The notes beneath the pieces are model-generated. The model had not been told where the DNA came from. It did not search any database and worked only from the letters and a program-made list of their open reading frames with translations. From IMG/VR virus record IMGVR_UViG_3300031646_000019, positions 1 through 24,607 of that record: a stretch of DNA of 24,607 bases; one strand, 5' to 3'. Positions 12,840-22,400 of this stretch are shown here, piece after piece. The translations under genes and the position numbers were made by a program. The first letter of the stretch is position 1. The number at the start of each line of letters is the position of its first letter. This DNA comes from a virus.

Positions 12840-15665
12840 GTGACTGCACATTTAGGATCCAGGGTATGTGACAGCAGTCGGGCAAACATATCAGGTGTGG
12901 GTCTCGATGCTGACTATACGCTAGTGTCGGGAGATGCTGGCCTGTTCATACTGGCATCCTCTGTAGAGGACGGTGGTTCCGAGTTCCGTGCAGGACAGTC
13001 GCACTCTCTCCAATGGAGGGTGCTTCCTAGCGGAACCTTCGCAACCTTAGCCTTGACGAACGCTACTGGCCCGCACCTTGACAACGCCACTGGAACCATA
13101 ACCAACGGAACCAATGTGGCGACCGGGAACCGAAGAGGCACCCAGGCCGATGGACCTAATAGCGATGGGTTCGTTGCTAGTGGTAAAGAGTTCACAAGTT
13201 CGACCTCGCAAAACTACGGGGCTGAAGTCAAGGACGCACAGACTGAAGCCCAATGGGCGATAGACATGGGGAACTGCCCAGCCAGCACGGCCTATCAGTT
13301 CCAATCTTCATGGGGCTCAAAGAACGACGGAACCGCTACGTTCACCCTCATGACGGTTACAACTGCCGCTGCGGGTGGTACCACACATAGCCTTGCCCAT
13401 ACGACGGGTTCGATAGCGACCACTCATACTTCCTCCGTTACTGTTACATCCACACACAGCCTATCACACACGGCAGGCGCAATAACGACCAGCACTTCCG
13501 CCAGTTCAATAACCGCCGTTCAAACGCACGACCTTGTCCACACGGCAGGCTCGATAGACCTCACTCAAGACACTGCCGATATCACCTCCAAGACTATCCA
13601 TAATCTTTCATCCACGGCCACCAACCGGTACCTAATGGCGGACCATCCGCTCCCTGCCGGGGGTTTCTACTCTCATATCACAATCACCTCGGGTGCTACC
13701 ACACACAGCCTAGCGCACACGACGGGTTCAATAGCGCCCACTCACGACTCCACGGTGAAGTTGACACGCAGCCTTACGCATACGACGGATACGATAGCGA
13801 CCACCCACGACTCCGCAGTGAAGTTGACACGCAGTCTTACGCATACGGCAGGCTCAATAGGAATCACTCAAGGCACCGCCGATATCACTGCCGACCAAAC
13901 CCATGAACTAGCGCACACGGCAGGCTCGATAGACCTCACGCAAGACACTGCTGATATCACTGCCGCCCGCATACACAGCCTTGCACACACGGCAGGTTCA
14001 ATAGCGACCACTCATGACTCCACGTTGAAGTTGACACACAGTCTTACGCATACGGCAGGTTCGATAGCGCCTACCCACACTGCTGATATAACAGCAGTCC
14101 AAACGCACGACCTTGCACACACCGCTGACTCGATAGACCTCACTCAAGACACTGCTGCAATAACTGCCGACCAAACGCACGACTTGGTCCATACGGCCGA
14201 CTCGATAGACCTCACTCAAGACACTGCCGATATCACCTCGACTGGTTCAACAATACGCAGCCTTGCCCACACTACGGGTTCAGTAGAGCCTACTCAGGAT
14301 ACTGCTGCACTCACGGTCACCAGTACGCATAACCTTGCACACACGGCTGGCACGATAACGCCCACCCACGACTCCACGTTGAAGTTGACACGAAGCCTAG
14401 TACACACGACGGACTCGATAGCGCCTACTCATGACTCAACGTTGAAGTTGACGCATAACCTTGCCGTCCGCTTTATATTCGGCGTACCATTCGACTCCGC
14501 CATAAGTATCGGCACAGTTCCGACCGCTGCACTCACGGTCACTAGCACGCACAACCTTGTCCATACTGTCGGCTCGATACGCATCACTCAAAACACTGCC
14601 GCTGCCCTTGTACTTACAATACACCGACTCGCACATACGGCGGGGTTGATAGCGCCTACTCAGACTGCCGCACTCACGGTCACTAGCACGCACAATCTTG
14701 CCCATACGGCTGGCACGATACAGGTCACTCAGGATACTGCTGCTCTCACGGTCACTAGCACTCACAACCTCTCGGCCACCGACTCAATCGAACTGACCCA
14801 TGACGCTGCTGTGGTGTTGATTCACAGCCTTGTACATACGACGGATTCGCTCACGGTGACAGACGACAGTAGAGTTCAAGCGAAGGTGGTTATTAGCCTT
14901 CAGGGAACCGGGACAGTATCAGACCCCACTGACGTATCTCGTATAGAGTCGGCAACATACCTTATATCTGTTACCATAGACGGGGTTGGAGATCTAACCC
15001 ATAACCTGTTGAAGAGGAGCGAGATAATGTCACTAGAGGAAATATGGAATACCGGGCTGACCCAACTAGGTGTTGGTACAGTGGATTCCGCAGTATCAGA
15101 TCAGACGGCGCAGGCAATCCTATTGAGGAAGGTCTGGGACAACTTTAGAAAACAGTTCGTGAGCGACCACGCATGGAATGGCTGCAAGACTACCGCCGCC
15201 CTCACTGCCCTGGCGAACTCGGACTTCAAGGACACCACCCGGTGGGGGAACGTCTTCTCACTGCCGTCAGACTACCTCCGGGCGCTCACTGTGAATGGGC
15301 ACCCGAATCAGGCTGGCAACGCAGAGCGGATCATGTGGGAGATCGAGATCGTATCTGACAGTTCAGGTGCCAAGTCTCGCTGTATCTGCACGAACCAGAG
15401 TACGGTCAAGTTGGAGTATGTCTTCGATCCAGGAGACGCTAACATAGGAACCTTCCTTGCTCCCGCCATGAAGCACGCACTGGGGCTGGCCTTTGCTGCC
15501 TTCGTTGCCCCGAACTTTGGCAAGAGTGCGAACGACATAACCCTGATTGAGCAGAAGGCACGAGAGGCCCTACTCAAGGCACGTGGTATTGACGGTCAAG
15601 AGTCCTCTGGGATCTTCTTCGGCCCGTCCGAACTGGTTGAGTCAAGATACAGGAGTAGTAGTTAA
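12840..15665 (+). CDS. Repeat-fibre/tail-adaptor fusion protein
   Basis: This 941-residue protein joins three parts in one frame. Residues 1-175 form a beta-rich domain (SVEDGGSEFRAGQSHSLQWR, then AEAQWAIDM-like segments) that recalls phage virion sandwich domains. Residues 181-684 are about 21 repeats of 21-24 residues with consensus THxLAHTAGSIxxTQDTA. After a linker (685-729), residues 730-941 are a complete tail adaptor similar to T7 gp11 (196 residues), with IWNTGLTQLGVGTVDSA, KVWDNFRKQFVSDHAWN and a helical ALLKARGIDGQES end. Adaptors form a twelve-fold ring between portal and nozzle, so the repeat part would radiate outward as fibres; this is inference. The GTG at 12840 has a perfect AAGGAGG that is hidden in a hairpin. 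An internal start may also make the adaptor alone. Confidence 0.85.
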   Translation: MTAHLGSRVCDSSRANISGVGLDADYTLVSGDAGLFILASSVEDGGSEFRAGQSHSLQWRVLPSGTFATLALTNATGPHLDNATGTITNGTNVATGNRRGTQADGPNSDGFVASGKEFTSSTSQNYGAEVKDAQTEAQWAIDMGNCPASTAYQFQSSWGSKNDGTATFTLMTVTTAAAGGTTHSLAHTTGSIATTHTSSVTVTSTHSLSHTAGAITTSTSASSITAVQTHDLVHTAGSIDLTQDTADITSKTIHNLSSTATNRYLMADHPLPAGGFYSHITITSGATTHSLAHTTGSIAPTHDSTVKLTRSLTHTTDTIATTHDSAVKLTRSLTHTAGSIGITQGTADITADQTHELAHTAGSIDLTQDTADITAARIHSLAHTAGSIATTHDSTLKLTHSLTHTAGSIAPTHTADITAVQTHDLAHTADSIDLTQDTAAITADQTHDLVHTADSIDLTQDTADITSTGSTIRSLAHTTGSVEPTQDTAALTVTSTHNLAHTAGTITPTHDSTLKLTRSLVHTTDSIAPTHDSTLKLTHNLAVRFIFGVPFDSAISIGTVPTAALTVTSTHNLVHTVGSIRITQNTAAALVLTIHRLAHTAGLIAPTQTAALTVTSTHNLAHTAGTIQVTQDTAALTVTSTHNLSATDSIELTHDAAVVLIHSLVHTTDSLTVTDDSRVQAKVVISLQGTGTVSDPTDVSRIESATYLISVTIDGVGDLTHNLLKRSEIMSLEEIWNTGLTQLGVGTVDSAVSDQTAQAILLRKVWDNFRKQFVSDHAWNGCKTTAALTALANSDFKDTTRWGNVFSLPSDYLRALTVNGHPNQAGNAERIMWEIEIVSDSSGAKSRCICTNQSTVKLEYVFDPGDANIGTFLAPAMKHALGLAFAAFVAPNFGKSANDITLIEQKAREALLKARGIDGQESSGIFFGPSELVESRYRSSS
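13380..14891 (+). repeat. Coding tandem repeats, 63-72 bp, about 21 copies
   Basis: The array encodes units of two alternating kinds: about 24 residues ending TQDTAxIT with a short spacer, and about 21 residues ending THDSTLKLT. Two units are degenerate (near 13600-13690 and 14460-14530). Several copies are almost identical as DNA: the segment encoding SIDLTQDTA recurs near 13550, 13925, 14130 and 14200. This suggests recent copying or recombination rather than only protein-level selection. Confidence 0.9.
15027..15665 (+). CDS. Tail adaptor (tail tubular protein A) from internal start
   Basis: This nested, in-frame frame encodes the last 212 residues of the fusion, beginning MSLEEIWNTGLTQLG, which is exactly where a free-standing T7 gp11-like adaptor would begin. 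GAGGAG at 15014-15019 lies seven bases before the ATG, a better-than-average site for this phage. The product would assemble in a twelve-fold ring under the portal and bind the nozzle protein encoded next. If both starts are used, the ring could mix bare adaptors with adaptors carrying the repeat fibre. Alternatively the site is a remnant from a time when the genes were separate. The stop overlaps the nozzle gene as TAATG. Confidence 0.6.
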   Translation: MSLEEIWNTGLTQLGVGTVDSAVSDQTAQAILLRKVWDNFRKQFVSDHAWNGCKTTAALTALANSDFKDTTRWGNVFSLPSDYLRALTVNGHPNQAGNAERIMWEIEIVSDSSGAKSRCICTNQSTVKLEYVFDPGDANIGTFLAPAMKHALGLAFAAFVAPNFGKSANDITLIEQKAREALLKARGIDGQESSGIFFGPSELVESRYRSSS

Positions 15666-18600
15666 TGGTATGGGTTCCCCAGACGAGTTTCAGGTATGGT
15701 GAGATCAGTCCACGAATGGACGGTCCCTCTGACCCAAAAATCTATGACGCCTCTTGCCGTAAGGTTGAGGGTGCTATCGTGTCGTCGAACGGAACCATTG
15801 AGAAACGAAAGGGAACCTCTTACCGTGGTGAAACTTCGTTCTCTACAACTGAGACGAACTTTACCTCTTCTGCCGTGAAGTTGATACCCTTCAAGTCTGG
15901 CACCGACACCTATGTCCTGGTCTTTGAGGTCATGTCTCAACCTAACTCAGCCTACCCATTCACTAACGCAGACGGGAACATTAACTTCCCCACGCTGACA
16001 TGGGGTGTTATACGTGTGATCAAGGACGACGTTTTTTACACGTCGAATGGGTCTTCCACGTATACGGGTACACAGGTATGGGCGGAGCAATCTGTTTGCA
16101 ACCTACCGTTTAGAACGCAGTCGCCTGCTAACTTGCATCATGACGTTATAGATACAGACTTCCGTCCACCGGGTTCTGACTTATCGTTTTCAAAGATGTT
16201 TGGATGGCACCATTTTACGGCCAAGCAACTACCAGAGGTTAACTACTTCCAGCATGACGACTCCCTGGTAATATGCCACCAAGCAAAGCCGCCAATGGAA
16301 GTGTTTGTAGATACTGATGGGTATCTAGATACACGACAATACCTCATGGAAACTAGGTCTCCAGAGGTTGATCGTCGGGGGCCTCGATTCTCAATGACGG
16401 CAACTCAAAAGGGCGCTACCGCCAACGAGGATTATACGGTAGATACGACAATGAACTGGTTTGAAGACGGAGACATAGGGGCCATATATCGACTAGGATC
16501 TTGTTTGTCCAAACAATCTACGGTGACGTCTGCAAGTCTTGAGAGTCAGGTGCCAACGTCACTTGGAGAACATTCTGACGACCGTGGTGGGTATTTCGCA
16601 ATGGTTACCGAGGTAGTGAATAACAGACAAGCGATAATGACGTCCATCACTGATCTCAATGTCGGCGGACGTGAATATATCGCTTACATATCAGATCCAA
16701 GTGACTGGGACGGGCCGTGGGTGAGCGATAGAGCACTGCCCCCGACAAGTAATCCTTATAGTAGCCAGGCTCGCAACTATGGGCACACACTGCCGGGCCG
16801 AAGACTCATAAGGTACAACCATACCACCACAATAACCAGTGCCAACACAGGTACGTTTTTTGAAGACTGCGCTGCGTCTGAAATAACAATACAGCCGAAC
16901 TACAACGCAGATTACGGCGGTAATGCAACGGGCCCAGGTACAACTATCGGCACAGACACAACGATTCAGCCTACTGACATTGGGTGTATCATTATGAATC
17001 GCCAAGACAACAGGAATGGCGTAACCCCTTCTTGGCTTTTCTCTGCCCCCGTCCTGGACGTGTCTTGTTTTGCATTGATCACAGGGACTTTTACAGTAGG
17101 AGCGGACGTACTGGGGTCTGGCCTACAGCAAACTATGTACAGGGCGCAAATACTTAATGGAGAGCAAGCGCCCACTTCGACCGCTCCAGGGTGGAGGCCA
17201 AGTGTAAGTGGATATCAGGACCCAAACACGGCGTTGTCTACTACCACCGCAGACAGCGCTCGTCTCCCAAGGATGGGTAATACTCAAAATGCAGACGGAT
17301 CCGAAGTACGTGCCCCAATGGGCGGGCACCTCTACCGTTTAAGGAACAAACGGAAGTCTATGGAGGCAATACCCCCGATTGCGATACAAAGAGTATCCGC
17401 AGGGACGCCCCTATCGAACTCCCCCGACTTAACATATTATAAATCAATCGCAGCGGGAGAGACCGTGACTATCGTTGGTGGAGATATCCCAGCCGCACAT
17501 AAAGTCTCTGAGTCCTCGACACCATTTGACTACTCCGTCCGAGGAGAGACTGAAGTCCTTCCAACGCCTCCCGTCTTTCCGCCCTTCGGATATTTGGATG
17601 CTGTACCAACCGCTGGTACCCTGCATGTTAATGGCGGCGTCTTCTCCCATGTGAGACACGACAACGCCTATGGCGTCGGTCCTCTGGTAGAAGACACATG
17701 GCTTGTAATAAAGCCACCCTCCTCCACGGCAATCACAGGTAAGTACGGTCTAGGATGGTCTGAAGCAGTCGGGTTCCCCAGTTGCGGTAGTAGCCACCAG
17801 GGGCGAGTGATCTTCGCTGGATTTGAACATCAAAAGAGAGTGGTTGTCGGTAGCGTGTTAGACGATCCTAGAGACTTCTCAATAGGAGGTGCCTCTTCCG
17901 ACGGCTTCCACTTCCTAGTGAACGACTTGCGTGGCAGCAGGGTACGCTGGCTGTCCTCTGGTGTAGATCTGCTCATTGGGACGACCACAGGTGAGTTCTC
18001 CATTGGAGGCTCTCCACTCTCTGCTCTGTCAGTTGGAGTTGATCGACACTCAGCCTATGGGTCTGCCTCGATCAGGCCAGTGATCATTGGAAATCACCTG
18101 CTATTCGTGCAAAAGGATCGGAAGACGATACGTGCGTTGAAGTTCAACTTCGCTACTCAGAGATACCAAAGCACAAACGCCACGCAGAACCATGCACACT
18201 TGTTTAAGGACGTTGTGATTGAGGAAATGGTTGTTTGGGAAGGCGAAGAGGACCCGGTTCTCCTGTTGAGGCTATCCAACGGTGAGGTTCTATCGTCTCG
18301 TGTTAATGAGATCGAAGGATTCATTGGGTGGTCTCGAATGAAACTCCCACTTTGTTCCTCCATTTGCCAGTCACGCCACCCAATACCTTCGGGTGAGTCA
18401 ACTTCGTACACTGCTGCCGACTCGTTCTATGTGGCCTACGACACCAGTAGTGCAAACAAGTACGCCCTGTCTAAGTACGACGATACCCTGTACCTCGACG
18501 AGGCAGAGATAGCCACGGTGACGGGGACGTTTGCTACTTCTAACTACGCAGCCACGCTTGGATCCACTCGTTTCAATGGGTTGGACGTGTCGGTTGTAGT

Positions 18601-19024
18601 GGACGGCATATATCGGGGTGAGCATACTGTCACTGGTAGCAGCGTTTCCCTGGTTAATATCACCAGCGCAGAGGCGACTTCAGTAATCGTTGGCAAGAAG
18701 ATCAACATGGTCATGCATCCAAGAGTTCCTGAAGTCATATCGGGGACTCGTGTTACTTCCACCCTTGGAAGAATGAAGAACTATTCGTCGGTCGTAGTCA
18801 ATGTCAATGGGAGCAAGGGCGTCAAGGTCAACGGATTGGAAATCGACGGCATACCGCTGGACCTAACTAGCAACCAAATCACTCCACACACGGAACACAC
18901 AGGATGGTTGGAGTGCGTCGCTACGGGTCTGTACGGAATACAGCCGTTGCTTGAGATAAGTTCTGACAGGCCGTACCCAGTGGAGATATGCGGATATACT
19001 GTTGACATGAAGGTGGAGGGCTAA
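15665..19024 (+). CDS. Tail nozzle protein (tail tubular protein B)
   Basis: This 1119-residue protein starts with FRYGEISPRMDG and KVEGAIVSSNGTIEKRKGT (about residues 9-50), the typical opening of gp12-like nozzle proteins (pattern FxxGExSPxxxG ... GxxxRxGT). A later stretch, GRVIFAGFEHQKRVVVGS then FHFLVNDLRGSRVRWL and LLIGTTTGEFSIGG, matches the beta-propeller part of these proteins. It would form the six-fold tube below the adaptor and take part in cell contact. It is longer than T7 gp12 (794), so inserted or extra receptor-facing domains are likely, especially in the middle. The ATG overlaps the preceding stop as TAATG, and CAGGAG lies nine bases upstream. Confidence 0.9.
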   Translation: MVWVPQTSFRYGEISPRMDGPSDPKIYDASCRKVEGAIVSSNGTIEKRKGTSYRGETSFSTTETNFTSSAVKLIPFKSGTDTYVLVFEVMSQPNSAYPFTNADGNINFPTLTWGVIRVIKDDVFYTSNGSSTYTGTQVWAEQSVCNLPFRTQSPANLHHDVIDTDFRPPGSDLSFSKMFGWHHFTAKQLPEVNYFQHDDSLVICHQAKPPMEVFVDTDGYLDTRQYLMETRSPEVDRRGPRFSMTATQKGATANEDYTVDTTMNWFEDGDIGAIYRLGSCLSKQSTVTSASLESQVPTSLGEHSDDRGGYFAMVTEVVNNRQAIMTSITDLNVGGREYIAYISDPSDWDGPWVSDRALPPTSNPYSSQARNYGHTLPGRRLIRYNHTTTITSANTGTFFEDCAASEITIQPNYNADYGGNATGPGTTIGTDTTIQPTDIGCIIMNRQDNRNGVTPSWLFSAPVLDVSCFALITGTFTVGADVLGSGLQQTMYRAQILNGEQAPTSTAPGWRPSVSGYQDPNTALSTTTADSARLPRMGNTQNADGSEVRAPMGGHLYRLRNKRKSMEAIPPIAIQRVSAGTPLSNSPDLTYYKSIAAGETVTIVGGDIPAAHKVSESSTPFDYSVRGETEVLPTPPVFPPFGYLDAVPTAGTLHVNGGVFSHVRHDNAYGVGPLVEDTWLVIKPPSSTAITGKYGLGWSEAVGFPSCGSSHQGRVIFAGFEHQKRVVVGSVLDDPRDFSIGGASSDGFHFLVNDLRGSRVRWLSSGVDLLIGTTTGEFSIGGSPLSALSVGVDRHSAYGSASIRPVIIGNHLLFVQKDRKTIRALKFNFATQRYQSTNATQNHAHLFKDVVIEEMVVWEGEEDPVLLLRLSNGEVLSSRVNEIEGFIGWSRMKLPLCSSICQSRHPIPSGESTSYTAADSFYVAYDTSSANKYALSKYDDTLYLDEAEIATVTGTFATSNYAATLGSTRFNGLDVSVVVDGIYRGEHTVTGSSVSLVNITSAEATSVIVGKKINMVMHPRVPEVISGTRVTSTLGRMKNYSSVVVNVNGSKGVKVNGLEIDGIPLDLTSNQITPHTEHTGWLECVATGLYGIQPLLEISSDRPYPVEICGYTVDMKVEG

Positions 19025-19455
19025 TGTCCGAAGAGGGAGAATACGCCTTACAGGGAGCGCAGTCGGGGGCGGCTCTGGGTACCATGCTTTTACCCGGCAT
19101 TGGAACAGCCGCAGGCTTTATCCTTGGCGGCATCTTTGGTGGACTATCGGGTGCCAAGGCACATGAGAAGAAGAGGGCGATTCGACGGGAAAATGACCGA
19201 CTCAAATCAGTGCAACTCTTCAGTCATGCCTCTGACGAAGGTCGCCTGTCTAGATTCAAGGCGGCAAGCCAGAGAGCGTTGATCGGTGGGGCGGGGTTGT
19301 CCACGAGGTCTGGTTCAGCGTCGGCGGTGGAGTCCGACATAATGGCTGAGTCTGTCCTTCAGCAAGAATCCATACTTGCAGGTTTGCCAAAGTCATATCG
19401 TCGAAAGAACCCTAACTTCGCAACAAACGGTAGTTCGTTTATAAGGCTGGCATAA
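19024..19455 (+). CDS. Small internal virion protein with glycine-rich membrane segment
   Basis: This 143-residue protein has a glycine-zipper-like hydrophobic segment, about residues 11-44 (AALGTMLLPGIGTAAGFILG and GGIFGGLSGA), then a basic helical stretch (AHEKKRAIRRENDRLK), and a polar C-terminus. Proteins of this sort in podoviruses, encoded between the nozzle and the large internal proteins, are ejected with DNA and help form the channel through the cell envelope; the analogy is to T7 gp14 and rests on position and the membrane segment. The ATG overlaps the previous stop as TAATG, with GGAGGG close upstream. It also ends in a TAATG junction with the next gene. Confidence 0.75.
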   Translation: MSEEGEYALQGAQSGAALGTMLLPGIGTAAGFILGGIFGGLSGAKAHEKKRAIRRENDRLKSVQLFSHASDEGRLSRFKAASQRALIGGAGLSTRSGSASAVESDIMAESVLQQESILAGLPKSYRRKNPNFATNGSSFIRLA

Positions 19456-22400
19456 TGGTAGTAGTAAACATTTCTGGTACTGGGCCACGTCCCCGTAAAC
19501 TACAGGTCGATACGTCCAAACTAGAAGACCTACAAGAGGACCTTGCGGATCACGAGTCCACATGGAACTCTATCATGGGCGCAACCAAACTAGCAGCCGG
19601 TTTAATAGAGGGTGCGAGCAATGAGAAGATAAAAGAAGTTGAGACCCGTGTGAAGGCTGGGTTGTCTGCTGTAAGCAACGCCGTCACTGACAGCGCAGTG
19701 GCCGCTGGTAGTGAAGCAGGTCTGGGCGATGGCACGTTTGCGGACGTTGTCTTCAAGGGCGAGGAGTTCCAAAAGCAACGGGACGCCTTGTTCGAGGGCG
19801 ATTTCAAGTGGTATGAGGGTGCCGCAAAGAAAGCCACTGAGGCGGCGAAACTTTCCCTGAAAAACAGCACTAAGACTGAATGGGAAGCAACCGCAAAACT
19901 TGCCTTCGATAACGGACGGCTTGCACGTGGCATAAAAGTTGAGTTAGCAGACGACGATACCCGTTCCGACATTGTAGACAAACTGTGGGTAGGTATCGAA
20001 GGCTTCAAGGCTGACCTACAGACAGGGGCGGGCAAGGAACGTGCCGGGCCTATGCTGACTGAGACGATTGGCCGACACGTAACGGAAATGATAAGAAACC
20101 CATCGGAACTGGTCGAGGATCCAACCCAACTAGAGAGGCTCTTAGATCAGTGGAAAGCAAGCGGCGCACAAGACGCAGACGTAGACCTTGCGAGACGTGG
20201 TGCAGTACAAAACTTCATGAAGCATGCTGCAACGCCCGCCGGGCAAGCGCAAATGACCGCCGTTCTTTCCGACCTAATCAACCCTTCAGACGTGCTAACT
20301 ACGGAAAACTACGGGAAAGAACTAGAGGCCTTAGGGATACAGCCGGAAGCGTTGTCTAGCCTGAAGAACAGTGCTAATGGACAGTACATTGTAAATATGA
20401 TCGACGGCGGTATGCCCATTGCCGAAGCCATGAACGCCTTGGAGTCCCATGATTACTTCCCTGGCGCTGCCGAACTAGCACCCTTCATTAACTTGCCGCA
20501 AGTGTCACTCGACACCCCTGCCGAGGCTCTTCTTGACGTGCTCGGTAAGTATAGCAGTGACGGCGTACTCTGGATCTCCAACACGGAGTGGTCAAGGGTC
20601 GGTCACTGGTTCTCTCTGCAAACAAATGCTGACGCTTGGAACAGGTTGAGCCAGAAGCCTACGATAATGACGGTATCTGAAGGTGGAGTAGCATCCTTAT
20701 GGGGTGGCACTTCGGCAGGCGGCGGTGGTAGCAGCAGTGGTGGAAGTGCCCAGGCCGATCCTGCTTTCTCGTCAGGATACTACGGGACTGGAAGTAGATC
20801 AGATTACGATCCAGACGCTGTCCTTCACGGCGCCAATCTAAGGGCTGCACTAGGGGATGCTTTGGAGCCTCTTGGTATTGACTTAGGGAAACTTAATCCC
20901 GGCAGGAGACAACACCTACTCGATCAGGTCTTGAATGGTGGCCTGGGCTTCACGCTGGACTTATCCAAGAACATGGAGGAGACCTCAGCAGCGCTGGTAC
21001 TCGGCATTGATCAGTCGGGACTCAAGGCTACCAAGGGCGGCGGTGGGTTCTACCTTGATCCATTGAACGTCAACGACCTTCCCCAAGAGGACCTACTTAA
21101 GATCTTTGGGGCACAAGCAGAGGACGGAGAAGTGTTCGCTGCTGTCACCACCGTGAATGGGCAGAAGACCTATGAGTTGCGTAGATCGGGCGGAGTCAGA
21201 GGAGAGGCTTCTATGCCCCTGTCGGTCCCGACTATAGGCCTTGAGAAGTTGTCCAAAATAAGGGAGCAACGACCAGCCAAAATGATGGAGCAACGACCAG
21301 CCGATGAGGGCCACTCTGGTGAGAGTTACCGGGCGATTAAAGCACATATTGGTGCAGTAGAACGCCTAGTCCAACCACCCACACCAGAGGATCCAGACGC
21401 ACCAGCACCCACCGTCACGCCGGAGGATCCAGACGCACCAGCACCCACCGTCACGCCAGAGGATAAGGCAGCAGACCTAGAGTTGCAAGAGGGCATAGAA
21501 CAAGGCAAGGCCATGTTCTTCACAGATATGGCAGACATTGGGTTTGCTAGTTCGTACATGGCGTACGGTGCGTACAAGTGGAACAAGGCGGCGGAGAATG
21601 TAGCGACGAGAATGCTTGGCCCTAAGGGGAAGTTCATGGAACAAGCCGGGATGTCATTCCAAAGCCAACCACCCAAGGGCTTGAGGGGTGCTGACGGAAG
21701 GTTCGTAACTAGTTACAGCGGGCGTTCACAGAAACTGCTTGATAACATCTATAAGGTACTTGATGTGCCAATGGGTGAGCGGATAAAGATCGACGAGTAC
21801 TTATCTCAGCCATCAAAACAAAAGAAGCGGTTCGAGAAGGAACTGAAACGATTGCACAAGAAGTACGGCGAGGAGGTGATCCGCAAGGCCATTAAGAAAG
21901 AGGCGTGGGATAAGGGTGCCAAGGTTGCGGCCAGCAGGCTCGGACGTAACTTAAAGAAGTTGACTGGTGGGGCAGCGGGTTTGGTCCTGCTTGCCGGTGA
22001 CTTGTTGGCGTTCGGATTGTCTGACGAGGAGTCTTACGAGGCACAGGACGAGATATTTGCGCCCTTTGAGGAGGGGTTTGACAAGATCAACCCATACGGC
22101 ATATTTGACCTGGGAGCGTCATTCGACTACACCCCTGCACCGGATAATGCCGGGTACATAGGCACAGCACTCCACTATGTAGGCCAGTGGGGAGTGGGCA
22201 TGCTTCGTCACATGTCAACAGGAGAGGGCGCTGCTGGTACGGTTAGGTCTGTATTCCGTAGCGCTACTAACATCCTTGGCGAGCGTGAAGTAGCATTTGG
22301 CTTCTCAGTATTCGAGGCGGCTAGTCAACAAGGCACAGCAGTCTTGAATGGTCTTGCTAATCTAAACCGTCCCGCTGACCACGAAGCCGCTTGGCAAGCA

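Noticed and set aside
13998-14765. Minus-strand frames with repeated SEVYRV- and ASDREC-like peptides
   Set aside because: They are antisense shadows of the coding repeats. The periodicity is inherited from the plus-strand array.
13380-14891. CRISPR array, because of regularly spaced repeats
   Set aside because: The repeats are in-frame coding units, diverged, directly adjacent and lacking unique spacers.
16029-16860. T-runs (near 16029 and 16855) as terminators
   Set aside because: They lie inside the nozzle gene and have no GC-rich hairpin directly upstream.
21384-21455. Proline-rich repeat as a possible attachment site or recombination site
   Set aside because: The two copies are in frame, encode a simple linker and have no integrase or inverted-repeat context.
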